Position numbers and translations under genes: made by a program. From Clostridia bacterium (GTDB lineage: Bacteria; Bacillota; Clostridia; Oscillospirales; Acutalibacteraceae), in assembly GCA_017433225.1 (NCBI GenBank), contig JAFRHS010000029.1, forward strand, positions 25,450-89,449: DNA of 64,000 bases. Direction: 5' to 3'. Shown here piece after piece: positions 1 to 7,281 of the stretch. Each line of letters starts with the position of its first letter. The first letter of the stretch is position 1. The notes under the pieces were generated by a model that was given only the letters and a program-made list of their open reading frames with translations, made no database searches and had not been told where the DNA came from.

Positions 1-282
1 CTTGACATCTTCCTTGGTTGCGGCGGACGCGCCGGTGACCGACAGGAATTCATCGTACACTTTGTTGACGGTGCCGGTGCCGATGATGAGCTGAAGCTGT
101 CCGTTGGACTCGAACAGTCCCTGGACGCCTTCTACTTCTTCCAGCTTCTCGGTCTGGACTTTGTCGTTGTCGGCAATGACCAGGCGAAGCCGGGTGGCAC
201 AGTGTGCTGCGGATACTACGTTTTCGCCGCCGCCGATGAGGGCCGCGATCTCCTCCGCACACTTTCTGTAGTCGAGAGCCAT
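1..282 (-). CDS. PTS sugar transporter EIIB domain (N-terminus of an EIIBC, partial)
   Basis: The first 94 codons of a minus-strand gene that runs off the left edge. The protein begins MALDYRKCAEEIAALIGG and has the EIIB phosphorylation-site context CATRLRL near residue 28, where the Cys takes phosphate from EIIA and passes it to the incoming sugar. The second half (GVQGLFESNGQLQLIIGTGTV) is typical of the glucose/sucrose-type EIIB fold, which is normally fused to a membrane EIIC. The ATG at 282 is preceded by a clean AAAGGAG. A LacI-type operator lies about 45 bp upstream and the neighbouring genes handle sucrose-like sugars, so a sucrose or related disaccharide EII is the best guess. Specificity cannot be read from the EIIB alone. 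Confidence 0.88.
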   Translation of the reverse strand, partial: MALDYRKCAEEIAALIGGGENVVSAAHCATRLRLVIADNDKVQTEKLEEVEGVQGLFESNGQLQLIIGTGTVNKVYDEFLSVTGASAATKEDVK

Positions 283-326
283 AAACACATCTCCTTTACT
301 TCTCTCAAAACTTGAAAACACTGATT

Positions 327-344
327 ATTGAAACCGATTTCAAT
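327..344. promoter_or_regulatory. LacI/cre-type operator upstream of the PTS gene
   Basis: ATTGAAACCGATTTCAAT is a near-perfect palindrome centred on CG, the hallmark of LacI-family operators. It lies between the likely -10 (357-362, minus strand) and the PTS start codon, so a bound repressor would block transcription. A closely similar site stands before the fructokinase promoter. The sequence also fits the CcpA cre consensus, so local repressor and CcpA cannot be separated by eye. Confidence 0.75.
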
Positions 345-356
345 GTTCCCTATTAC

Positions 357-391
357 ATTATAACTATAAACCTTACAAAGCATGTTTGTAA
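357..391 (-). promoter_or_regulatory. Probable promoter of the PTS gene with an upstream palindrome
   Basis: On the minus strand TATAAT lies at 362-357. No good -35 is present at the right distance. Instead a perfect palindrome, TTACAAA-N5-TTTGTAA (373-391), occupies that region, which would suit an activator or second regulator. The operator at 327-344 falls downstream of the start point. Confidence 0.5.
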
Positions 392-506
392 AGATTGCAC
401 AATACCTAAGGATTTACCCTTTGATTTGGCTAAATCGCCCATTGCATTGTGTACGCCTGCGTGCTTTTGGGGGCGATTTATGGGCGAATCCCCATTGAAT
501 TCGTTT

Positions 507-1490
507 TCAAACCGAACCACGCTCTACGATCCGGTAACCCAGTTTGATCTGTCTCGTGTACTCCGGGTCCGACCCCTTATCGAGGATGTCGAGGAGGATG
601 GCCGCGGCGTCTCTGCCGCACTGGGTCTGGTACAGTTCCGCGGTCGTCAGCTGCGGGGAGGAGACCAGGTTCGCCCAGTCGTTGCCGAACGCGACGACAG
701 ACACGTCTTCCGGCACCTTTTTGCCGGCTTCCTTCAGCGCCATCATCGCGCCCTGGCCCATTGAGTCCGTGGCGCAGAAGACGCCGTCGATGTCGGGCCG
801 GTCGGCGAGGAGCTGCTTCATCGCCTCATAGCCGCTCGCCATGTGGAAGTCCGAGACGACGGTGGGCGGAGCCGGCGTGAAGCCCGCTTCCCAGAGCGCC
901 GCCTTGACACCCTCGATGCGGTTGATGCCGACGGCAGGGTCGGTCTTCGGACCGGAAATGCAGCCGATGCGGGTGCGGCCGCGCTTCAATAGCAGGTTCG
1001 TGAGGTCTTTCGCTGCACCCCAGTCGTCGTGGTAGACACAGTTGAAGTCCTTGAAGTGCTGACCGGTGACGACGAGGGGGATGCCGCAGTTTTGGAAGGT
1101 GCCGTTGCGCACGTCCGCATCGTTCGCCGCCATGACGATGGCGCCGGCCATATGGTACGCCTGCATCCACTCGAGGTACTGCCCGACCGACTCCGGCGCG
1201 TGTTCGAGGCTGCCGAGGACCGTCATGTAGCCGGCCTTCGCGAGCACTTCGTGGGCGCCCTCGACGACCTGGGAGACGGACTTGGAGTGGATCTTCGGCA
1301 CGAGGATGCCGACCTGCCGCACCCGGCCGGTCCGAAGGTCGTGGGCGACCTGGTTCGGGACGTAACCGGTCTCTTTGATGACTTTGTCGATCGCCTCATA
1401 CTTCGCGGCGCTGAGGGAGCCTCCGTTCAGGTAACGGCTGACCGCCGACGGGGAGACGCCGGCCAGTTCCGCGATCTCGCGTAATGTCAT
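507..1490 (-). CDS. LacI-family transcriptional repressor (sucrose regulator-like)
   Basis: Protein of 327 residues, the usual LacI length. The N-terminal helix-turn-helix and hinge read MTLREIAELAGVSPSAVSRY, followed by a periplasmic-binding-like effector domain with VGILVP, IGCISGP and the C-terminal GVFCATDSMGQGAM segment. The start is placed at the ATG at 1490 because AAGGAG then sits at normal spacing; the ATG at 1496 would be almost on top of it. It lies 26 bp after the amylosucrase-like gene, in the same operon as fructokinase, and just before the PTS gene. Two LacI-type operators flank the group (327-344 and 4409-4424), so autoregulation plus control of the PTS gene by the incoming sugar or sugar phosphate is the likely role. 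The effector is inferred from context only. Confidence 0.9.
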   Translation of the reverse strand: MTLREIAELAGVSPSAVSRYLNGGSLSAAKYEAIDKVIKETGYVPNQVAHDLRTGRVRQVGILVPKIHSKSVSQVVEGAHEVLAKAGYMTVLGSLEHAPESVGQYLEWMQAYHMAGAIVMAANDADVRNGTFQNCGIPLVVTGQHFKDFNCVYHDDWGAAKDLTNLLLKRGRTRIGCISGPKTDPAVGINRIEGVKAALWEAGFTPAPPTVVSDFHMASGYEAMKQLLADRPDIDGVFCATDSMGQGAMMALKEAGKKVPEDVSVVAFGNDWANLVSSPQLTTAELYQTQCGRDAAAILLDILDKGSDPEYTRQIKLGYRIVERGSV

Positions 1491-1516
1491 GTTCATTCTC
1501 CTTCAACAGGGGACTG

Positions 1517-3379
1517 TTAATACGTTTTCAGAAGCCACCGGAAGCCGCAGCCGCGCAGGGTGATGACGTCGGCTTTCACTTCGTCGCCGGTGAGGAGATC
1601 CACATAGGTCTCGCCCTCCGGCAGCCAGGCAGTCTGAGGGTCCTGGTCGAAGTTGAACAGGGCCAGCAGCTTTTCCTTTCCGTGGAACCGCCCGACCCCG
1701 AGGATGTGGTCGTTGTTCGGCTCCAGAGTCCAGACGTCCGCGTCGGCGTCGAAGACTTCGTGGTCCGCGCGGATGCGCTCAAGGGTCCGCAGTTTCTCGT
1801 AGACCCGCCCCTCCGGGGTGTCCGTGTTGTGGCGATTTGCCGCTTTCTCCCAGTCGAAGTTGCCCCGGTGGAGATAGCGGGAGTCGTCCGCCTTGAGGGG
1901 GTCATCATGGTAGGACCAGTCGTTGGTGAGGGCCAGTTCATCGCCCGAGTACAGGACCGGGATGCCGCTCTGTGTCAGCAGGAAGGCGTGGAGCGATTCG
2001 ATGGCGCCCACCACGTGGGCGATCCACTCCTCTTCACCGCTCTCGAGTGCGGGTTCGAGACCGAGCAGGGAGGCGGTCGTGCCGCAGAGCCGTGCATCGC
2101 CCAGTTTCGGGTCGTCGTTGTAGAGCTCGCCTCTCGCGTTGCTGCCGGGCCAGATGCCGCGGAAGTAGTCGTTGAGGTACTTCTTGTGGGGGACCTCCGT
2201 CATGCCGAACTTCCCGAGGAAGTCGAAGTCGAGGCCCCAGCCGATGTCGTCGTGGCACCGGAGGTAGTTTAAGAAGGTGTACTGGTGCGGCAGTTCGAAG
2301 ACAGTGTCCAGCTGGTGGCGGAGCAGGTGCACGTCACGGGTGGCGACCGTGTGCCAGGTGCTGGCCATGGTGGTCACGTTGTAGAGCATCTGGCATTCCG
2401 GCTTCTCCACGGTGCCGAAGTAGGGGACCACTTTTGAGGGCTCCATGACGACTTCGCCGAGGAGCAGGGTGCCCGGGCAGACGATGTCCGCCGCGAGGTG
2501 CATGAGACGCACGAGCTTGTGGACTTCCGGCAGGTTCCGGGAGCGGGTGCCGAGCTCTTTCCAGATGTAGGGGACCGCGTCGAGACGGATGACGTCCACG
2601 CCCCGGTTGCAGAGGAAGAGCATGTTGTCCGTCATGTCGTTCAGGACGATCGGGTTTTTGTAGTTGAGGTCCCACTGGTACGGATAGAAGGTCGTCATGA
2701 CCACTTTGCCCAGTTCTTCACACCAGGAGAAGTTGCCGGGCGCGGTCTGCGGGAAGACCTCCGGGACCGTCTTTTCGTATTCGTTCGGGATGTCCCAGTT
2801 GTCGTAGAAGAAGTACCGGGACTGGGCGAGCGGATCTCCGGCGCGGGCGGCCTTCGCCCAGGCGTGGTCCTCGCTCGTGTGGTTCATGACGAAGTCGAGG
2901 CAGAGGGACATGCCGTTCTTCCGGCAGTCGTCGGCCAGGCCTTCGAGGTCTTTCATGGTGCCGAGTTTCGGGTCGACGGCGCAGAAGTCCGAGACCGCGT
3001 AGCCGCCGTCGCTGCGCCCTTCCGGGCTCTCGAGGATCGGCATGAGGTGCAGGTAGTTGATGCCCGTCTCCCGGAGATAGTCGAGGTGCTTCCGCACACC
3101 GGCGAGAGTGCCGTTCCACTCTTTTCCGTCGCGGCCGAAGGCCTGGACGTACATGAGCATGCCGAGGAGGTCCCGGCGCTTGTACCAGTCCGGCTCCGCG
3201 AGACGCTGTTCGTCGAGCTTCTTGAGCGCGGGTTTCCGATGGTCGAAGTTGTCCTTCAGCATGGTGAGGAAGTAGTCGTAAGCTTCTTCGTCATCATAGA
3301 GCTCCATGTAGAGCCATTTCAGCTCGTCTTCCGCGGCGGCGAGGCGCTCTGCGAAGATGAGGTCGTTCTTTTTGCTCAC
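1517..3379 (-). CDS. GH13_4 amylosucrase-like glucosyltransferase / sucrose hydrolase
   Basis: 620 residues, close to the roughly 630 of amylosucrase. An N-terminal helical region precedes the (beta/alpha)8 barrel. Barrel motifs seen: FVMNHTSEDHAW (about 163-174), GVDVIRLDAVPYIWKELGT with the likely nucleophile Asp267, LLGEVV with acid/base Glu309, and YLRCHDDIGWG with Asp377; the HDDIGW form and the VPYIWK stretch are specific to the amylosucrase branch. Known members split sucrose, building alpha-1,4-glucan or releasing glucose and fructose. The ATG overlaps the fructokinase stop by 4 bp (ATGA), so the two are translationally coupled and the released fructose would be phosphorylated next. 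Odd point: the nearby PTS would deliver phosphorylated disaccharide, which an amylosucrase active site is not known to accept. No signal peptide, so cytoplasmic. Confidence 0.88.
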   Translation of the reverse strand: MSKKNDLIFAERLAAAEDELKWLYMELYDDEEAYDYFLTMLKDNFDHRKPALKKLDEQRLAEPDWYKRRDLLGMLMYVQAFGRDGKEWNGTLAGVRKHLDYLRETGINYLHLMPILESPEGRSDGGYAVSDFCAVDPKLGTMKDLEGLADDCRKNGMSLCLDFVMNHTSEDHAWAKAARAGDPLAQSRYFFYDNWDIPNEYEKTVPEVFPQTAPGNFSWCEELGKVVMTTFYPYQWDLNYKNPIVLNDMTDNMLFLCNRGVDVIRLDAVPYIWKELGTRSRNLPEVHKLVRLMHLAADIVCPGTLLLGEVVMEPSKVVPYFGTVEKPECQMLYNVTTMASTWHTVATRDVHLLRHQLDTVFELPHQYTFLNYLRCHDDIGWGLDFDFLGKFGMTEVPHKKYLNDYFRGIWPGSNARGELYNDDPKLGDARLCGTTASLLGLEPALESGEEEWIAHVVGAIESLHAFLLTQSGIPVLYSGDELALTNDWSYHDDPLKADDSRYLHRGNFDWEKAANRHNTDTPEGRVYEKLRTLERIRADHEVFDADADVWTLEPNNDHILGVGRFHGKEKLLALFNFDQDPQTAWLPEGETYVDLLTGDEVKADVITLRGCGFRWLLKTY

Positions 3380-4356
3380 AGTGCAGCCTCCACTTCTTCG
3401 AGCGTCGGCATGGCCGGGATGGCGCCGGGTTTGCTGGTGGTCAGAGACGCGGCCCGGTTCGCGAAGGTCAGGTCTGCTTCGAGTTCATCGGCTTCGAAAT
3501 CGTCGAGGCCGTTTTCTCTCTGGCTGAGCTTCGACAGGAACGCGCCGAAGAAGGTGTCGCCCGCGCCGTTCGTGTCGGCGACGGTGACCTGGAAGCCGGG
3601 CACCGTGCCGGTGAGGGCTTCGCCGTCTTCCGGCTGGTACCGGTAGTAGACGCCGTCCGGTCCGAGTGTGACGAGGACGAGCCGGATGCCCTGGTCGGTC
3701 AGTGCCTCAGCCGCCGCGTCCGGCGCTTCATAGCCGGAGAGCAGGGCAGTCTCCTCGTCGGAGATCTTCAGGACGTCGACCATGTCGAGCGGGGCGCGCA
3801 TCCACCGGATGGCGTCCTCTTCGGACATCCACAGCGCGGGTCGGTAGTTCGGGTCATAGGTGATGATGGCGCCGGCTGCCTTCGCGTCCTTTGCCGCTTC
3901 GAGCGTGGCGGTCCGGGCCGGATCGTCCGTCAGGCTGACGCTGCCGAAGTGCAGGATGGGCGCGTCCGCGATGAGGCCCTCCGGGATGGCGGAGCGCTCG
4001 AGGCAGATGTCCGCGCCTGGCCGGCGGTAGAACGTAAAGCTCCGCTCGCCGTCGGGGTTGACGGTGACGACGGCCAGTGTCGTCGGGATGGTCTCGTGGG
4101 CGATGAGCCCCGTCGTGTCGACGCCGTCTTTCTCGAGCGTCTCTCTCAGGCTGTCGCCAAACGCGTCGGTGCCGATGCAGCCGACGAAGGCGGTCTTCGT
4201 CCCGAGCCGAGACGCGGCCACCGCCACGTTGGCCGGGGCACCGCCGGGATTGGCGGCCAGAGTGCGGACGCCTCTCTCGTCGACACCGGTCTGGGTGAGG
4301 TCGATGAGGACTTCACCGACGGTCACGATATCGATGTTTCTCGCAGCATTTGCCAT
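3376..4356 (-). CDS. PfkB-family fructokinase
   Basis: 326 residues. It shows the ribokinase-fold signatures: N-terminal VTVGEVLIDLTQ, the GGAPANVAVAASRLG glycine-rich segment (about 37-51), and the anion-hole/catalytic motif DTNGAGDTFFGAF, in which Asn replaces the commoner Thr while the catalytic Asp is kept. It would phosphorylate fructose to fructose-6-phosphate with ATP. The ATG at 4356 is chosen because GTCAGGAGAG precedes it and homology starts there; an upstream ATG at 4404 would add 16 unlikely residues. First gene of the operon fructokinase - amylosucrase-like - LacI, with a promoter at 4434-4462 and an operator at 4409-4424 just upstream. Confidence 0.9.
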   Translation of the reverse strand: MANAARNIDIVTVGEVLIDLTQTGVDERGVRTLAANPGGAPANVAVAASRLGTKTAFVGCIGTDAFGDSLRETLEKDGVDTTGLIAHETIPTTLAVVTVNPDGERSFTFYRRPGADICLERSAIPEGLIADAPILHFGSVSLTDDPARTATLEAAKDAKAAGAIITYDPNYRPALWMSEEDAIRWMRAPLDMVDVLKISDEETALLSGYEAPDAAAEALTDQGIRLVLVTLGPDGVYYRYQPEDGEALTGTVPGFQVTVADTNGAGDTFFGAFLSKLSQRENGLDDFEADELEADLTFANRAASLTTSKPGAIPAMPTLEEVEAAL

Positions 4357-4408
4357 AAAATGATCACTCTCCTGACAGTCCGTTCGGACCGATAACGATT
4401 CCACGATT

Positions 4409-4424
4409 TTGCAATCGATTTCAT
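4409..4424. promoter_or_regulatory. LacI/cre-type operator before the fructokinase operon
   Basis: On the minus strand ATGAAATCGATTGCAA, a palindrome centred on CG and matching the site at 327-344. It lies just after the predicted transcription start, an ideal roadblock or repression position. It also fits the cre consensus. Confidence 0.7.
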
Positions 4425-4433
4425 CACAATTTC

Positions 4434-4462
4434 AATATAAGAGTTTTACAGACAAATCGCAA
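4434..4462 (-). promoter_or_regulatory. Sigma-A-type promoter of the fructokinase operon
   Basis: On the minus strand TTGCGA (4462-4457), a 17-bp spacer and TATATT (4439-4434). The predicted start is near 4427. Confidence 0.6.
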
Positions 4463-4542
4463 TGAGAAACCCCTCGGCGAAACCCCCAAAAATTCCCGCC
4501 GGGCACTGTGCAATGTGACAAACGGGTTTGACGGGACAAAAG

Positions 4543-4571
4543 AAAAACCAGTTGCGGGTGCAACTGGTTTT
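4543..4571 (-). terminator. Rho-independent terminator after the unknown gene at 4590
   Basis: On the minus strand AACCAGTTGC and GCAACTGGTT form a stem with a tiny loop, followed by TTTTTCTTTTG. It ends the minus-strand transcript from 4590-5150. Confidence 0.85.
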
Positions 4572-4589
4572 AGAAAACTTATATACTGG

Positions 4590-5150
4590 TCAGTCGGCGA
4601 AATCCATGAGCGCGATCTGCTTTTGGACTTCCTTCGTGACCACTTCGTAGATGTAGCGGCCATACCGGACGTACTTTTCTTCGCCCTCGTGGCGGCAGTG
4701 TTCGGAGAACGCTCTGCCGATTTCTTCGATGGCGTCGTCGCCGCCTTTGCGGAGGCACAGGTAATAGAAGGAATAGGCCGGGCTCTCGAGGATCTTCTCA
4801 TAGACCGGGGAGTTGATCTTGGCGAGGAGCCGGTGGAGTTCCGCGATGGCGATGGTGGACAGCTGCGTCGACGGAAGGTACATGTTGAGCGCCGCCTCAG
4901 CCGTGAACATGGCGAGGACACCGGCTTTGACCGGCATCTTGCCCTCTTTGAAGTCGGGGTCGACGTCTTTTTCGCGCCCCGCGTCTTCTTTGACGAGTTC
5001 ATAGAGGTTCCGGCCCAGCTGGCGGGCTTTTTCGATGTTTCCGTTGTGGCGGTGGTGATCCAGCGCTTCGATCTGACGAAGGAAGTCTTCGTCGGCATCG
5101 GCCTGAGAGCCGCTGAAGATCTTGATGTCGCTGTCTTCTTTGTAGGACAT
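4590..5150 (-). CDS. Conserved-looking hypothetical protein, 186 aa
   Basis: I do not recognise the family. The product is soluble, acidic and apparently all-helical, starting MSYKEDSDIKIFSGSQ, with no signal peptide or membrane segment. Segments such as EALDHHRHNGNIEKARQLG and LHRLLAKINSPVYEKI look like helical-repeat packing, and the C-terminus (YVRYGRYIYEVVTKEVQKQ) is amphipathic. A GGAGAA ribosome site precedes the ATG at 5150. It begins only 13 bp after the PHP gene stop, so both are probably one operon, and it has its own terminator. Steady GC3 bias shows it is a real gene, not a shadow. Function unknown. Confidence 0.75.
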   Translation of the reverse strand: MSYKEDSDIKIFSGSQADADEDFLRQIEALDHHRHNGNIEKARQLGRNLYELVKEDAGREKDVDPDFKEGKMPVKAGVLAMFTAEAALNMYLPSTQLSTIAIAELHRLLAKINSPVYEKILESPAYSFYYLCLRKGGDDAIEEIGRAFSEHCRHEGEEKYVRYGRYIYEVVTKEVQKQIALMDFAD

Positions 5151-5163
5151 GAAATGGTTCTCC

Positions 5164-6066
5164 TTATTCTTCGCCGGCAGCGGCTGCGGCGGCCGCTTTG
5201 GCGGCTTCCGCCTCTGCTTTGCGTCGGGCTCTGCGCTGTCTCGCCTGGAAGGTCTTGAGCGCAGCCAGGTTTTCGTCCGGAGTGCTGTAGGATGCGATGG
5301 TGTTCGCCTTTCTGCTGTACAGACCGTGGAAATCGGAACCGCCGGTCATGAGCAGGTTGTTCTTCTTGGCATAGTCGAAGAACGCCTGGGTCTGCTCCTC
5401 GGTGTTTTCGGGAGTCCAGACTTCGATGCCGTCGAGGCCCAATTCGACGAGTTCGTCGAGGACTTCGAGGATGCCGGACCGGCCGGGGTGCGCGACGATG
5501 GCGACGCCGCCCGCTTCGTGGATGGCATCGATGACTTCCTTCGGCTCCGGATACTTCGGCTGGACAAGGATGTTGTCTTCACTCTTCGGGTCGAAGAGCT
5601 GGTCATGTAAATCGCCATAGAAGTCCGTGGTGTAGCCGCACTCCATGAGGGCGTGCATGATGTGCTGTTTGTAGATGTTGGTCGAACCGGAGGCGCATTT
5701 CAGGACGAGCTCGGAAGAGATGGGGAAGCGCTGCGAGGCCTTGACGACCATCAGCTGAGACGCTTTCCGGCGCGCCAGAGAGTTTTTCCGGCAGAGGCCT
5801 TCGAGACGGTTCGGGTTCTCCGCGAGGTAGCAGAGGATGGAAATGTTCATGTCGTGTTCGGGGTCGTAGGACGAGAGTTCGACACCCGGGATGACTTCGA
5901 CGCCGTGGCGTTTTCCGATGATCTTCCCGCGCACCGTGCCGGCCTGACAGTCGTGGTCAGTGATGGCAATGGTGTCGATCCCGCTGCGGCTCGCGAGCAG
6001 GATGAGGTCTTCAATGCCCAGGGACCCGTCGGACAGGCGGGTGTGGCAATGTAAATCTGCTGGCAT
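5164..6066 (-). CDS. PHP-domain metal-dependent phosphoesterase
   Basis: 300 residues. The PHP metal-site motifs are all visible in order: DLHCHTRLSDG near the start, IAITDHD, GVELSSYD, a central VAIVAHPGRSG and a late TGGSDFHG. These ligands hold a multi-metal centre. Family members of this size (YciV-like) remove phosphate from 3',5'-bisphosphate nucleosides or short oligonucleotides, so a nucleotide-recycling role is likely but not proven. The ATG at 6066 is supported by TTGGAGGAAAC. The C-terminus ends in a low-complexity Arg/Lys/Glu/Ala tail (about 30 residues) not expected for the fold. Probably co-transcribed with the unknown gene at 4590. Confidence 0.88.
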   Translation of the reverse strand: MPADLHCHTRLSDGSLGIEDLILLASRSGIDTIAITDHDCQAGTVRGKIIGKRHGVEVIPGVELSSYDPEHDMNISILCYLAENPNRLEGLCRKNSLARRKASQLMVVKASQRFPISSELVLKCASGSTNIYKQHIMHALMECGYTTDFYGDLHDQLFDPKSEDNILVQPKYPEPKEVIDAIHEAGGVAIVAHPGRSGILEVLDELVELGLDGIEVWTPENTEEQTQAFFDYAKKNNLLMTGGSDFHGLYSRKANTIASYSTPDENLAALKTFQARQRRARRKAEAEAAKAAAAAAAGEE

Positions 6067-6432
6067 AGTTTCCTCCAATAATGCTTCAAAACGAGAATGG
6101 GTCGGGGTTGTTATTGCGGCGTGAGGATGTGCAAAGACGCTGTACAGCGGGACTGCCCTACAATAACATTAATATCATTATAATACAGAAGTTTTCGGTT
6201 TACAAGAAAACTGCAGAAAAAATATTGATTTCTATTATGCCATGTGATATATTAATATATTTGTACCTTGTCAGTATAAGTTTTGCCCAAAGATAAAACA
6301 TCACGGAAATACTTTTTTGTTACTTTTCACAAATGCCTACTTTTCCGGTTTCTGAAAACGGTTTCACCTCTCAGCCGTCGCCTCTACCTTTTTGGGCGAT
6401 TTACCCCGGCTCAAAAAAAATAAAAAAAGTTC
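6067..6432. other. AT-rich intergenic region
   Basis: No gene seen. It is far more AT-rich than its surroundings and should hold the promoter of the PHP gene on the minus strand. It also contains CTGAAAACGGTTTCAC (6352-6367), similar to the LacI-type sites at 327 and 4409, and one copy of the recurring GGGCGATTTAC motif (6394-6404). Confidence 0.6.
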
Positions 6433-6461
6433 TTGCAATGTGTAAACCCGTCTGTTATACT
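6433..6461 (+). promoter_or_regulatory. Promoter of the 5S rRNA gene
   Basis: TTGCAA (6433-6438), a 17-bp spacer and TATACT (6456-6461). It sits 27 bp before the predicted 5S end, so this lone 5S gene has its own promoter. Confidence 0.8.
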
Positions 6462-6488
6462 ATGTAGCGTTCCGCACGGAACACACCA

Positions 6489-6604
6489 GTCGGTGTCTAT
6501 AGCGATGAGGGTCCACCCGTTCCCATCCCGAACACGGCAGTTAAGCTCATCAGTGCCGAAAATACTTGGGGGGCAGCCCCCTGGAAAAATAGGGCGACGC
6601 CGAC
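6489..6604 (+). rRNA. rrf: 5S ribosomal RNA, solitary
   Basis: 116 nt. The ends GTCGGTGTC and GACGCCGAC pair as helix I. The conserved core includes CCCGTTCCCATCCCGAACACGG and the loop following GTTAAGCTC. It is not next to 16S or 23S genes: a promoter precedes it and a terminator follows it directly, so it is a stand-alone transcription unit. Confidence 0.95.
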
Positions 6605-6609
6605 ATAAG

Positions 6610-6643
6610 AAAAGGTCCACACCAGTAGGTGTGGGCCTTTTCT
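6610..6643 (+). terminator. Terminator of the 5S rRNA gene
   Basis: GGTCCACACC and GGTGTGGGCC pair around an AGTA loop and are followed by TTTTCTTGTTT. Confidence 0.9.
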
Positions 6644-6645
6644 TG

Positions 6646-6830
6646 TTTCAACCTCGCCTATCTTCCTTTCGGGGCTGTCCCTTTGGGACGTACGGTCAGA
6701 AACATAGTCGCCTCGCTCGCTTGGAGCGCTTCGCGACGCTCCTTGTTTCTTCCTGTTCGACCGCTTTCCTTTATCGGCTCCGCCGCGGAAAACGGCGAAC
6801 CCCCCCTGGGAAGATAGGGCGACGTTGAAA
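6646..6830. repeat. Inverted-repeat element with 5S-like ends
   Basis: A 185-bp non-coding segment. Its left end (TTTCAACCTCGCCTATCTTCC) is the near-perfect inverse of its right end (6808-6830). Both arms, read outward, resemble the 3' end of 5S rRNA (CCCCCTGG, then GAAGATAGGGCGACG). Smaller hairpins such as GGAGCGCTTCGCGACGCTCC lie inside. It directly follows the real 5S gene. It may be a duplicated or rearranged 5S remnant or a small mobile element; no coding capacity is seen. Confidence 0.55.
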
Positions 6831-6879
6831 CGGATCTGTGGTACAATACTTCTAGAGATTTCTAATGGAGGTTCCATAA

Positions 6880-7020
6880 ATGAAAACGGTCAAAAAGGCT
6901 ACCATTGCAATTATTGTTGTTTCTTCTGTTCTGGGGGCAGGCTTAGCAGGTTTTGTTCTGGGTGCGTCCATCTGGGCGAACAAACCCCGCGGAGTGCGGA
7001 TCCCGCTCGACGAGGAGTAA
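6880..7020 (+). CDS. Small single-pass membrane protein, 46 aa
   Basis: Begins MKTVKKATIAIIVVSSVLGA. There is one hydrophobic helix (about residues 8-32) and a short, polar tail ending in IPLDEE. It has a GGAGG ribosome site, an extended -10 promoter (TGGTACAAT, 6839-6847) and its own strong terminator, so it looks like a real monocistronic gene. No family recognised. Confidence 0.6.
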   Translation: MKTVKKATIAIIVVSSVLGAGLAGFVLGASIWANKPRGVRIPLDEE

Positions 7021-7053
7021 GTCTCCCGTTCCAACAATCGAATCATGAAAAAC

Positions 7054-7100
7054 GGCCCCCTCGGGTACTGTGAAAACACAGTCTCCGAGGGGGCTTTTTT
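7054..7100 (+). terminator. Strong terminator after the 46-aa gene
   Basis: A long stem built from GCCCCCTCGG and CCGAGGGGGC with inner ACTGTG/CACAGT pairing, then TTTTTTG. It isolates the small gene from the pilus operon. Confidence 0.9.
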
Positions 7101-7281
7101 GTTTGTTTTCGTCCGCCGTTCTTCCGGTCGATACGAATGTATATTATCTGCAATTACGCATTTGACGGGGCCATAACGACCGTTCGCACGTATATCGCGA
7201 CCGCTCCCAAAATAATCCTTGTGTTGCACTTTTTCCGATGCCAAAGTGGGGAGAGAAACGGCAGGAAGCGAGGTGGAACAG

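Noticed and set aside
6646..6830. A second, complete 5S rRNA gene
   Set aside because: Only the 3'-end-like segment is present, in inverted pairs; the conserved central loops are missing.
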